From Candidatus Dormiibacterota bacterium (GTDB lineage: Bacteria; Chloroflexota; Dormibacteria; Aeolococcales; Aeolococcaceae), in NCBI GenBank assembly GCA_003131685.1, contig PKWB01000195.1:1-34626 (forward strand): a stretch of 34,626 bases of DNA. The letters run 5' to 3'. Numbering within the stretch: position 1 is the first letter of the stretch; each line of letters begins with the position of its first letter. The notes under the pieces are model-generated. The model searched no databases and had not been told where the DNA came from. It saw only the letters and a program-made list of their open reading frames with translations. A program made the translations under genes and the position numbers. Positions 23,662-30,577 of this stretch are shown here, one piece after another.

Positions 23662-24015
23662 ATGCCACACACCGCCCCGACGTCTGCTGCCGTCTACGCT
23701 CGTATCTCCCACGACCCCTCAGGCGAGCCGTTAGGTGTGCAACGCCAGGAAGCCGATTGCCTTGAGGAGGCGAAGCGGCGCGGTTGGAGCGTTGCTCAGG
23801 TATATGACGAGGACAATCTCAGCGCGTTCAACACCAAGACGCCGAGCCCCGAGTACCAGCGACGTGTGAGCGACATTGAACTCGGTCGGCGCGATGGAGT
23901 GATGATCTGGCGACTGGACGGGCTGCATCGCCAGCCGCGCGAGCTCGAGGAGTTCATCGTCCTTTGCGACAGCGACGACGGCAGGAGAGTGCAACGCGAG
24001 GTCGGGACCGGTTAG
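23662..24015 (+). pseudogene. Truncated large serine recombinase (N-terminal catalytic part)
   Basis: 117 aa. AVYARISHD carries the expected catalytic Ser (Ser22), followed by LGVQRQEADCLEEAKRRGW, YDEDNLSAFN and MIWRLDGLHRQPRELEEFIV, all typical of the resolvase domain of large serine recombinases. Such proteins usually exceed 400 aa; here the frame diverges after CDSDD and stops at 24015. The zinc and coiled-coil DNA-binding parts are missing. It is a relic of another mobile element, either one that delivered the neighbouring cargo or a later insertion. Confidence 0.85.
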
Positions 24016-24141
24016 ACCCGTCTCTTTAGATGTACGCGTTTGTGAACTAGTACACTCGGAACAGATCGCATGGACCTAGTCCTCGAGCTTTCGAGGGCGC
24101 TCCTCACCCGGACGCGGTCGCTGAGATTGGGAGACTATGGC

Positions 24142-25254
24142 GTGCGTCGAAACCTCAGGCGCACAGCGCTGGCCGGAGCCGTTGCGGCTGCCTTCGTCGC
24201 GCTGACCCCAGGTGGCGCTGGGCAAGCTGCGTCACTTCACTGGAGCTTGGTGAACTCGCCCAAGGCCAGCAGTGGGGACAACCAACTGAACAGTGTGAGT
24301 TGCGTCGGTCTCAGCTTCTGCATGGCTGTCGGCTCTAACTACGGCACGGCCGAGCAGGCCCTCATCGAGAAGTGGGACGGGAGCAGCTGGAGCGTGGTCA
24401 GCTCGCCGAACAACAGCAGCGTGCAACTCGAAGGCGTGAGCTGCGCGAGCACGAGTTCCTGCATGGCTGTCGGCTATTACTACGCCACGGCCGACCAGGC
24501 CCTCATCGAAGAGTGGAACGGGACCAGCTGGAGCGTAGTCAGCTCGCCCAACCCCGTCGGCGGCAACTACCTGACCGGCGTGAGCTGCGTCAGCGGCAGC
24601 TTCTGCGTAGCTGTCGGCTTCTACGCCAACTCCGAACTAACTCTCATCGAAGAGTGGAACGGGACCACCTGGAGATTAGTGAATTCGCCTAACCAAAGCG
24701 GTAGCGTGTTCGACTTCCTCGAAGCAGTGAGCTGCACTAGCGCCAGTTTCTGCATGGCGGTCGGCGACTACTCCAACGGTTCAGATACGAACGGACAAGC
24801 CCTCATTGAGAAGTGGAACGGCCTTACGTGGCTGCTGAGTCCACCCAACATCAGCAGCACTCATTCCAACTACCTCGGTGGCGTGAGTTGCGTCAGCAAG
24901 AGTTTCTGCCTCGCCACCGGCTACTTCTTCAACATCAATCAGCCTCTCACCGAGAAGTGGAATGGGAGCGGTTGGCGCACGTTGAGTTCGCCCTTCAGCC
25001 AGTTCACCGGGGTGAGCTGCGTCAGCAGCAGCTTCTGCATGGCCGTCGGCTCTACCTACGCCACGAATTTCCAGACTCGCATCGAGAAGTGGAATGGGAG
25101 CAGCTGGAGCATCGTGAGCTCGCCCAACACTAGCGCCACTCAGGACAACCAGCTCAACGGCGTCTGGTGTGCGAGCACGAGCTTTTGTATTGCCGCCGGC
25201 AGCTACTTCAACGGTGCGAATAACCAGACGCTCATCGAGAAGTGGGCCGCCTAG
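24142..25254 (+). CDS. Secreted seven-repeat Cys-rich protein, probable beta-propeller
   Basis: 370 aa from GTG 24142, chosen for its GGGAGA ribosome site and the short basic start of the signal peptide; the frame is open from 24070. After a signal peptide (about residues 1-29) come seven units of about 45-50 residues. Each unit has the pattern (L/F)xxVSCxSxSFCMAVG, then LIEKWNGSSWSVVSSPN. Each unit has a C-x5-C pair, giving 14 Cys and probably one disulfide per unit. Seven such units fit a seven-blade propeller. Similar repeats are known in secreted actinobacterial proteins of unknown function. It is probably cargo of the element. Confidence 0.8.
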   Translation: MRRNLRRTALAGAVAAAFVALTPGGAGQAASLHWSLVNSPKASSGDNQLNSVSCVGLSFCMAVGSNYGTAEQALIEKWDGSSWSVVSSPNNSSVQLEGVSCASTSSCMAVGYYYATADQALIEEWNGTSWSVVSSPNPVGGNYLTGVSCVSGSFCVAVGFYANSELTLIEEWNGTTWRLVNSPNQSGSVFDFLEAVSCTSASFCMAVGDYSNGSDTNGQALIEKWNGLTWLLSPPNISSTHSNYLGGVSCVSKSFCLATGYFFNINQPLTEKWNGSGWRTLSSPFSQFTGVSCVSSSFCMAVGSTYATNFQTRIEKWNGSSWSIVSSPNTSATQDNQLNGVWCASTSFCIAAGSYFNGANNQTLIEKWAA

Positions 25255-25628
25255 CCCCGCAGAGCCGTCAGCCCGCCGGATCGAGCACCCTACCCCCGGG
25301 GTTGGGGGACGTGTTCGAGGCGGCACTCGCGCGACGCTCGGCGTTGCGTCCGTCAGGCTGACCGCCACGCATCCTCACAGTGACCGCCGACGAGCGGCTT
25401 CCTCCCGCTCTTGCCTGGCCTAGGCGTCGGCCTCGATGGCGGCAGCGATGGCAGCGGAGCAACTCGCGAGACTGCGGCCGCGGTTTACCGGCACGGCCAC
25501 GACGCTAAAGGGATCTTTCTCGAGGGCGCCGGATGGTGCCCCTTGATAAAGGCCATGGCCGCCGCGCAATATGCACCAATGCCGTCGCACGCTTCACGTG
25601 CGGCGCGCCCCATCAGGGAGGGACCCGA
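25255..25628. other. Intergenic region between two secreted-protein genes
   Basis: No intact gene is seen in 374 nt. A minus-strand stretch (about 25373-25490) reads AAIAAAIEADA, stop, ARQEREEAARRRSL, stop in one frame, resembling a helical protein end broken by a nonsense codon; this may be a gene remnant or chance. A possible promoter for the gene at 25629 lies at 25543-25572. Confidence 0.35.
25543..25572 (+). promoter_or_regulatory. Possible sigma-70-type promoter for the secreted protein at 25629
   Basis: TTGATA, an 18-nt spacer and CAATAT, 56 nt before ATG 25629. Based on consensus similarity only. Confidence 0.35.
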
Positions 25629-26249
25629 ATGCGTCGATTGCCCATCATCGCCGCCGGCGTTGCCACCGTCGCGCTGGCAGGCACCGTCATCGCTGTCCAC
25701 GCCGGAAGCCCGCAGCCCGAAGGAGTCTTCGACGGCCTGAGCACTGCTACCAACAACGTCGCCGCGTGCAGTGCGATCATGGGTGGCGGCGGATTGTGCA
25801 ACCTCTCCGTTCACGGTACCTACATCACCATGGGTGGGCAGGGGGCGCAGGCCAACGCCGCGCTGCTCGGCACCGGCAAGTACACCGGCGCGTTGACGGT
25901 CAACTGGGCCACTTATGGTTCCAACAACGGCGAGAACTGCGCTCAGGTCAGTGGCACCATGACCTTCACATCGGGGTCGAGCGTTCTCAAGACCAAGCTG
26001 ATGACAGGGACAAGTCCTGGGTCCCTCATCTGCGAGGTGCCGGAGTCCTATAACGGCTTCAATCGCATGGGCGACTACTACGATCAGGTCGTCAGCGGGA
26101 CCGGCAAGTTCAAGAACATCGTTCCGTCATCCTCAACGGTTGAGTTCATTGTCTTCTCGTACGCAACGTTGAACGGTTCTCAGACGGCGACCGGTGTGTA
26201 TCTCGACCAGGGCAACTTCGGCGCCGGCACCCAGCTGGTCGTTGGCTGA
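25629..26249 (+). CDS. Secreted protein of an unnamed family, paralogue of 27110-27694
   Basis: 206 aa from ATG 25629 with an AGGGAGGG ribosome site. Signal peptide MRRLPIIAAGVATVALAGTV with cleavage near HAGS. The mature part is strand-rich with VHGTYITMG, GKYTGALTVNWATYGSNNGE, NCAQVSGTMTFTSGSSVLKT and PGSLICEVPESYNG. The same landmarks in the same order (GGGG, VHGTY, YTG, NWA, ENCA-VSGT-TF, PGS, C) occur in the protein at 27110-27694, so the two are paralogues, facing each other across 0.9 kb. Four conserved Cys suggest two disulfides. Function unknown. Confidence 0.78.
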   Translation: MRRLPIIAAGVATVALAGTVIAVHAGSPQPEGVFDGLSTATNNVAACSAIMGGGGLCNLSVHGTYITMGGQGAQANAALLGTGKYTGALTVNWATYGSNNGENCAQVSGTMTFTSGSSVLKTKLMTGTSPGSLICEVPESYNGFNRMGDYYDQVVSGTGKFKNIVPSSSTVEFIVFSYATLNGSQTATGVYLDQGNFGAGTQLVVG

Positions 26250-26436
26250 GGCCGGTGGGAAGGGGGTCGGGCGAGGACCCTGTCCACGCGAGGGAGATGT
26301 ATGGCCGCTCGCCAGGGGAAGTGACTCTAGGCTCGCCCGGCCCTTACGCCCAGCATAGGCCGGTCGCAGTCGGTCAATCGACGGTCCCCTCGCGGACAGA
26401 CCGGGCTGTCCGCGTCCTGCGACTATTGCGCGCGCA

Positions 26437-26616
26437 ATGCTCGTCTGTGGGAACTGCGCGAGTGACCGCGTCATCCCGCTGACCTTTCCATCGGTGCTCA
26501 TCGAGCAACTCTTCCTGGAGGCACCCGACCGTCCCGTCGCCAAGTGTGTGGATTGCGGCTATCGGCTGACAGCGTCCGAGGTCGCCGCGCAAGAGGACGA
26601 CTTCGCGCCGGACTGA
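26437..26616 (+). CDS. Tiny zinc-ribbon protein
   Basis: 59 aa. MLVCGNCASDRV gives CxxC at residues 4-7 and VAKCVDCGYRLTASEV gives CxxC at 37-40, the spacing of a zinc ribbon. The C-terminus is acidic (AQEDDFAPD). The ribosome site is weak (no clear purine run), which lowers confidence. Small zinc ribbons of this kind are common in phages and mobile elements and often have unknown roles. Confidence 0.6.
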   Translation: MLVCGNCASDRVIPLTFPSVLIEQLFLEAPDRPVAKCVDCGYRLTASEVAAQEDDFAPD

Positions 26617-26669
26617 CGCTATTTCGGCTGGCGGACCGACCCCACCCCAGGTGCTCGATACGTGGGGGC

Positions 26670-26855
26670 ATGGGGACGATGCCGGCGTTCTACTCGCGTG
26701 TCTATTCGCTGCGCTACGGTGACGATGCCATCGAGGTCTATCACGACCGGAGCGAGTGCCAGCGCGGGCAGAAGATCCTCGAAGACCACAACGAGGTGCT
26801 CGGCACAGGCGGGCGGCGACTCTGTTTGGAGTGCTGCAAGTACAGGTCGGTTTAG
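26670..26855 (+). CDS. Tiny Cys-rich protein
   Basis: 61 aa from ATG 26670 (MGTMPAFYS); ATG 26679 is the alternative and both have G-rich upstream sequence. YHDRSECQRGQKILEDHNEV and RRLCLECCKYRSV give one Cys followed later by CxxCC, with a nearby His, consistent with a small metal site. No family is recognised. It ends 40 nt before a strong hairpin (26896-26924), which supports a real transcript. Together with the zinc ribbon it lies between two paralogous secreted-protein genes. Confidence 0.55.
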   Translation: MGTMPAFYSRVYSLRYGDDAIEVYHDRSECQRGQKILEDHNEVLGTGGRRLCLECCKYRSV

Positions 26856-26895
26856 TAGGCTCACCGCCGCACCGCAACTCATTCCCTTCCTGAAG

Positions 26896-26924
26896 GAGGC
26901 CCCTGGCATCGCGCCGGGGGCCTC
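26896..26924 (+). terminator. Hairpin terminator after the tiny Cys-rich gene
   Basis: A 12-bp stem: GAGGCCCCTGGC pairs with GCCGGGGGCCTC (one T-G pair) around the loop ATCGC, 26896-26907 with 26913-26924. No T-run follows; the hairpin is very GC-rich and is expected to stop or protect transcripts. Confidence 0.65.
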
Positions 26925-27065
26925 TGTCCCCTTCGGCGGATAGAACGATTCGAGGCGGCGTTGGTTACTGACCTCACCACTCATATTCCAGGGTGGGAGC
27001 ACGTCGACCACGCCGTCATCGATGGTCGCGGCGTCCTGAGCCACGGCCATCAGGGGCACGGCTGT

Positions 27066-27098
27066 GGGACAGCAGCGCACGACTGGAGCTGCTGTCCC
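27066..27098. terminator. Hairpin downstream of the convergent secreted-protein gene
   Basis: Perfect 11-bp arms GGGACAGCAGC and GCTGCTGTCCC with an 11-nt loop. It is 11 bp past the end of gene 27110-27694 in its reading direction and next to a second hairpin at 27111-27135. Confidence 0.5.
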
Positions 27099-27109
27099 CG
27101 TTGGCGTAC

Positions 27110-27694
27110 TTAGGACAGGGCTGGCCCCTGTCCTACATAGTCGATCCGACCTGTGCTCGACGGCACCGAGGTGCCGTCCCAGTTGATGAAGCTACCCGCT
27201 GGATTCTTGACGAGGTTTTTGAAATAGCCTGTTACGCTCGTGACCTGCAGCATCAGGTGGATGTCGCGCCACCCGACGAAGGCCGGAACGGGCGGCGTCT
27301 CGCACGCAAAGCTGAAGCTGCCGGGGCCGCTGGACGCCAGTTGAGTCACCAGTGTGCCACTCTTGCCGGTGCGCTTGAATGTGATGGTCCCGCTGACCGG
27401 GGCGCAGTTTTCATTGTTGTAATTGGGGTTGACCGCTGCCAGCGCCCAGTTGATCGTCTCAGTGCCGGTGTACGTGCCGTCAACCAGGATTTTGTTGTCG
27501 TCGTAGTACGTCCCATGAACCTTGTAGACGCAGGAGCCTCCACCTCCACCCGGCACGGTGTTGCAGACGCTCGCATTGGTAGAGTCGACATCCCTCCCAG
27601 CTGCTGTCCCAGTAAAGCCTGGCCCAGCCATCGCTGTCACGCCGGTCAGAAGGAAGATGGCACCCACCGCGGCGATAGTGATGAGACGACGCAT
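27110..27694 (-). CDS. Secreted protein of an unnamed family, paralogue of 25629-26249
   Basis: 194 aa from ATG 27694, after a GGGGGG ribosome site and a good promoter match; the frame is open from 27778 but the later start gives a clean signal peptide (MRRLITIAAVGAIFLLTGVT). The mature part shares with 25629-26249 the order GGGGGSCVYKVHGTY, GTYTGTETINWA, NNENCAPVSGTITFKRTGKS and PGSFSFACE. The C-terminal part differs more (GYFKNLVKNPAGSFINW versus GKFKNIVPSSSTVEF). The stop codon lies directly beside a terminator-like hairpin. Function unknown; expected outside the cell. Confidence 0.78.
   Translation of the reverse strand: MRRLITIAAVGAIFLLTGVTAMAGPGFTGTAAGRDVDSTNASVCNTVPGGGGGSCVYKVHGTYYDDNKILVDGTYTGTETINWALAAVNPNYNNENCAPVSGTITFKRTGKSGTLVTQLASSGPGSFSFACETPPVPAFVGWRDIHLMLQVTSVTGYFKNLVKNPAGSFINWDGTSVPSSTGRIDYVGQGPALS
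27111..27135 (-). terminator. Hairpin at the stop codon of the secreted-protein gene
   Basis: Perfect 10-bp arms TAGGACAGGG and CCCTGTCCTA around a 5-nt loop. It includes two bases of the TAA stop codon (27110-27112) and the last codons of the gene on the minus strand. Confidence 0.55.
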
Positions 27695-27707
27695 TAAAGG
27701 CCCCCCT

Positions 27708-27736
27708 GATATGGTGCGTCGCCTGACAGTTGGCAA
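27708..27736 (-). promoter_or_regulatory. Probable sigma-70-type promoter of the secreted-protein gene
   Basis: On the minus strand TTGCCA (27736-27731), a 17-nt spacer and CATATC (27713-27708), 13 nt before ATG 27694. The leader would be very short, so the real start site may be close to the ribosome site. Confidence 0.4.
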
Positions 27737-27805
27737 CGCCAGAACCGCATCTTGCGCGTCGGTCTCGAGGTAAATCAACCGAACGCCCCGAGGACGGCAA
27801 AGATG

Positions 27806-28075
27806 CTACTCAAACGACTCGCCCAGGTTCTCTCTCAGCTCCGCAAGGGCGTCCTCGGCGGCGTCGTTGATGCTCCCGGCCGTCCGTGCCCGCTCGAGGA
27901 CGCCCGCGAATTCCTCGCCGGTGAGCCCCACATAGGCAGTGAGCGCAAGCGTCACCGCGTAGAGCGCTCGCGAATACTTGGGATTGAGAAGCGCGTCCTG
28001 CTGCTCGGCGAGTAATCCGTCACGGGTGGCCTGACGCTCCTCAAGCCGCTTGCGAATGTCGATAACCCTATCCAT
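27806..28075 (-). CDS. Small helical protein coupled to a tyrosine recombinase
   Basis: 89 aa from ATG 28075, which overlaps the recombinase end by 8 nt. The frame is open 11 codons further upstream, but the coupled start is preferred. A predicted helical start (IRKRLEERQATRDGLLAEQQ) is followed by SRALYAVTLALTAYVGLTGE and an acidic C-terminal helix (AAEDALAELRENLGESFE). It is not a classical excisionase with a winged helix. Coupling suggests it works with, or regulates, the recombinase; this is inference. Confidence 0.6.
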   Translation of the reverse strand: MDRVIDIRKRLEERQATRDGLLAEQQDALLNPKYSRALYAVTLALTAYVGLTGEEFAGVLERARTAGSINDAAEDALAELRENLGESFE

Positions 28076-29117
28076 CGACGCGCGCCCCGACGTCACGCAG
28101 GTAGTCACCGAGACGGCGATACGCCTCCCGCTTGCGGCGGTCGGTGATCTCCGTGTAGGTCGTCATGGTCGACAGCGTCGCGTGGCCGAGCACCTCCTGG
28201 ACGAGGCGCACATCGCCATCGGTGGCCTCGAGCAGCGTGGTCGCGGCGGTGTGCCTGAGCACGTGGGGGCTGTGCAAGGCGCTGAGCAGCCGGAAGGCCT
28301 CCGGATCGCCGCTCAGCCGCTCCCGTAGCGCCGTGAAGGCTCGCCTGGCGCCGTCAGTGCTGAGGCGGTTGCCGGGTCGCGCCTTGCCGCGGTACATGTC
28401 CTTGCGGGCGACGCTGATGAACAGCGCCGGCGAGGGATCTGGACCGCGTGCCTGCAGGTAGTCCTGCACCGCTGCCAGCGCTCCGACGGTGCAGTAGACG
28501 CTCCGGTACTTGCCACCCTTGCCGAGCACGCGGAACTGGCTGAGCCGGAAGTCGGCGCGGTCGAGCGAGCACGCCTCAGCGATCCGGCAACCGGTGCTCA
28601 GCAGGAAGGCGATCAGGGCGCGATCACGAAGGTCGCGGAGGTTGCCGGTGGGCAGCACCGCGAGGAGCTTGGGCACGTCCTCGGTCTGCACCGGATGGAC
28701 GTCGGTCATCACGAAGCGCGGGATGGTGATCATCCGGCTGAGATCCTTGTCGGTCCAGCCCTCGTCGCAGCTGAAGCGCAGGAACGAGCGCAGGGCGACC
28801 AGGGCGCGGGCCCGGGTCCGCGGATGGGGGAGCACATCGGCGAGCTCCACCTGGTAGTGGCGGAGGACTGTCCTATCGAGTCCCTCGAGGATGTCCGGGC
28901 TCCGTATGTCGACCTGTGTCGACAGGAACGCCGCGAACTTCGCAAGGTCCTGGCGGTAGGTGCGAACCGTGGTCTGCGGCCGGTTGCGTACGACCGTCAG
29001 CCATTCGAGATATTCCTCGACCTGACGTGGGAGGGGATCACGTGGGCCCGGAATGAGATCGGCCCAGGGGGGTTGATGGGGGTGTGATGACCCCATCACG
29101 TCGCGTATCTTTGCCAT
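28068..29117 (-). CDS. Tyrosine recombinase, XerC/XerD-like
   Basis: 349 aa from ATG 29117 after AGGAG; a GTG ten codons upstream (29147) is less likely. Residues about 30-120 form the N-terminal SAM-like core-binding domain (VEEYLEWLTVVRNRPQTTVR). The catalytic domain has Arg178 (STGCRIAEA), Lys203 (GKGGKYRSV), His285-x-x-Arg288 (HVLRHTAAT), His312 (LGHAT) and Tyr321 (TTYTEI), so it looks complete and active. It lies inside the element about 2.6 kb from the attachment site, in one direction with the Fic and integrase genes. It may resolve dimers, belong to a nested element, or drive a second recombination step. Confidence 0.92.
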   Translation of the reverse strand: MAKIRDVMGSSHPHQPPWADLIPGPRDPLPRQVEEYLEWLTVVRNRPQTTVRTYRQDLAKFAAFLSTQVDIRSPDILEGLDRTVLRHYQVELADVLPHPRTRARALVALRSFLRFSCDEGWTDKDLSRMITIPRFVMTDVHPVQTEDVPKLLAVLPTGNLRDLRDRALIAFLLSTGCRIAEACSLDRADFRLSQFRVLGKGGKYRSVYCTVGALAAVQDYLQARGPDPSPALFISVARKDMYRGKARPGNRLSTDGARRAFTALRERLSGDPEAFRLLSALHSPHVLRHTAATTLLEATDGDVRLVQEVLGHATLSTMTTYTEITDRRKREAYRRLGDYLRDVGARVDG

Positions 29118-29196
29118 GTCGCTCCTGGTGAATGCAGGGGTGGCCACGGGGCCGGCTGTTCAAGCAGCGCGGCCCTACTTCGTGGAGATTACATCT

Positions 29197-30420
29197 TCAG
29201 TTTCGCGGCGTCGTGTCGGTCACCGAGTTCTCTGGTTCGACGACAAACGGGAAGAACGCAAGCAGTCGCTCTCGATTAGGGAGATAGCGGCCTTGATCGT
29301 CGCGGAGAAGCAACCCCTTGCGCGTGAGAGTTTCGAGGTCACGATTGAGCGTCTTGGGGGAAACCCCGGCATAGATCGCGGCCAGCGAAGGATTGAGGAG
29401 CGGAATCTCGGAAGCGTGCGCAGCTGGCCCAAGGTGACGCATTACCTCTTGCTGGCGATGCCCTTTGGGCGTGCGATCGCTAGCCATTACCTCGCGGACA
29501 TAGCTTTGCCATGCGAGCTCCCATTGCTGAAGCCGAATCATCTCGATTTGTGTCTTCAGGCCGTCTACAAATCCCTCCGCCGCATAGAGCAGGAACCCGG
29601 TTAGTCCGTCGCCCGCGCGTCGCGCCTTGTCCAGCCACAGGTAATAGTTCATGCGGGTCAGGTTGTAGTGGTTAGAGAGAAGCTGCGCCGAAGGCGAGGG
29701 AACCCCAGCATTCAGAAGAATTTGGAATTCGATCAGTCGCGCGGTGCGCCCGTTGCCATCACCGAATGGGTGTATCCAGACCAGGTATAGGTGAGCGATC
29801 ACCGCTTTCAGAAACCCAAGGGTCACCGAATCCAGAGCAGGGTTCGCGAGATCCGGACCCTCGAGCCAGCCGCACAGCCGGTCGAGAAGGTACTCGCAGG
29901 TATCGGGTGGCGGAGCTTTGTACGGTCCGACACCCCGCGAATCGTGTCGGATTTGTCCAGGAACCACATCTTCATCCGCTAGCTCAAGACCAGCGAGAAC
30001 GGCTCCGTTGAACGCGCAGACGCGACCGAGGGATAGTGCCTGAGGTTCATGTCGCCGGCAGGCGTCAAGGATCCCGTTCAAGGCCCCGAGGACGTTGGCG
30101 ATCTCCTTAGCCAAGTACTCCTGCGACGGAGGTAGGTCAAGCTTCCCGTCCAACTGCTGGCGCGCCTGCGCCTCAGTGAGGGTGTTTCCCTCAATGGCCG
30201 TAGTGGCGAGGGCACCCTTCGCTAGGAAGACCTTGTGCATTTCCTCCGCATATGAGGGTATGAGGGGAACCGCTGAGATTTGGTCGATCAACGCTCCGAT
30301 TTCACCGAGCTTCATCCAAAGGCTGTAGGGGGCCCTTGAAAGATCCGGTGGTCGGAACGAAAGCCAGGGATAGTCCGCCATGGGGTCGAAGGTCGCCGAC
30401 ATGTCCACGCTCATGTCCAT
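29197..30420 (-). CDS. Fic-domain protein with N-terminal inhibitory motif and C-terminal HTH-like region
   Basis: 407 aa. Start ATG 30420 follows TAGGA. The Fic motif HPFGDGNGRTAR is complete (His217, Asp221, Asn223, Arg225, Arg228), so nucleotide transfer, usually AMP onto a target protein, is expected. The inhibitory motif TTAIEGN (73-79; Glu77) lies before the core in the same chain, as in class II Fic proteins that restrain themselves without a separate antitoxin. Residues about 335-395 look like a winged helix (SLAAIYAGVSPKTLNRDLET, KGLLLRDDQGRYL). Upstream lie 12-bp tandem repeats (30463-30495). On a mobile element it may serve stability, defence or host control; this is not shown by sequence. 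Confidence 0.93.
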   Translation of the reverse strand: MDMSVDMSATFDPMADYPWLSFRPPDLSRAPYSLWMKLGEIGALIDQISAVPLIPSYAEEMHKVFLAKGALATTAIEGNTLTEAQARQQLDGKLDLPPSQEYLAKEIANVLGALNGILDACRRHEPQALSLGRVCAFNGAVLAGLELADEDVVPGQIRHDSRGVGPYKAPPPDTCEYLLDRLCGWLEGPDLANPALDSVTLGFLKAVIAHLYLVWIHPFGDGNGRTARLIEFQILLNAGVPSPSAQLLSNHYNLTRMNYYLWLDKARRAGDGLTGFLLYAAEGFVDGLKTQIEMIRLQQWELAWQSYVREVMASDRTPKGHRQQEVMRHLGPAAHASEIPLLNPSLAAIYAGVSPKTLNRDLETLTRKGLLLRDDQGRYLPNRERLLAFFPFVVEPENSVTDTTPRN

Positions 30421-30462
30421 GATTATGTCCTATTTGAACTGAGTTCCGCAGGATGGTCGCCG

Positions 30463-30495
30463 TGTCCACTCCCATGTCCACTCCCATGTCCGCCC
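30463..30495. repeat. 12-bp tandem repeats upstream of the Fic gene
   Basis: Two perfect copies of TGTCCACTCCCA and most of a third (30463-30474, 30475-30486, 30487-30495). They lie 43-75 bp upstream of the Fic start, in the gap after the integrase. The Fic start itself (MDMSVDMS) carries related ATGTCCA words on the opposite strand. They could be operator sites for an autoregulating HTH domain. Confidence 0.55.
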
Positions 30496-30577
30496 TTTTT
30501 CAGAGGTGACCGGCAGTCTTTTGCGGACCATGCCGCCACGGTATAACCGGCTTCACGGAGAGCGACAAGGGGGAGCC

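Noticed and set aside
29197-30420. Fic toxin with a separate antitoxin gene
   Set aside because: No antitoxin-like gene adjoins it, and the inhibitory motif is within the same protein.
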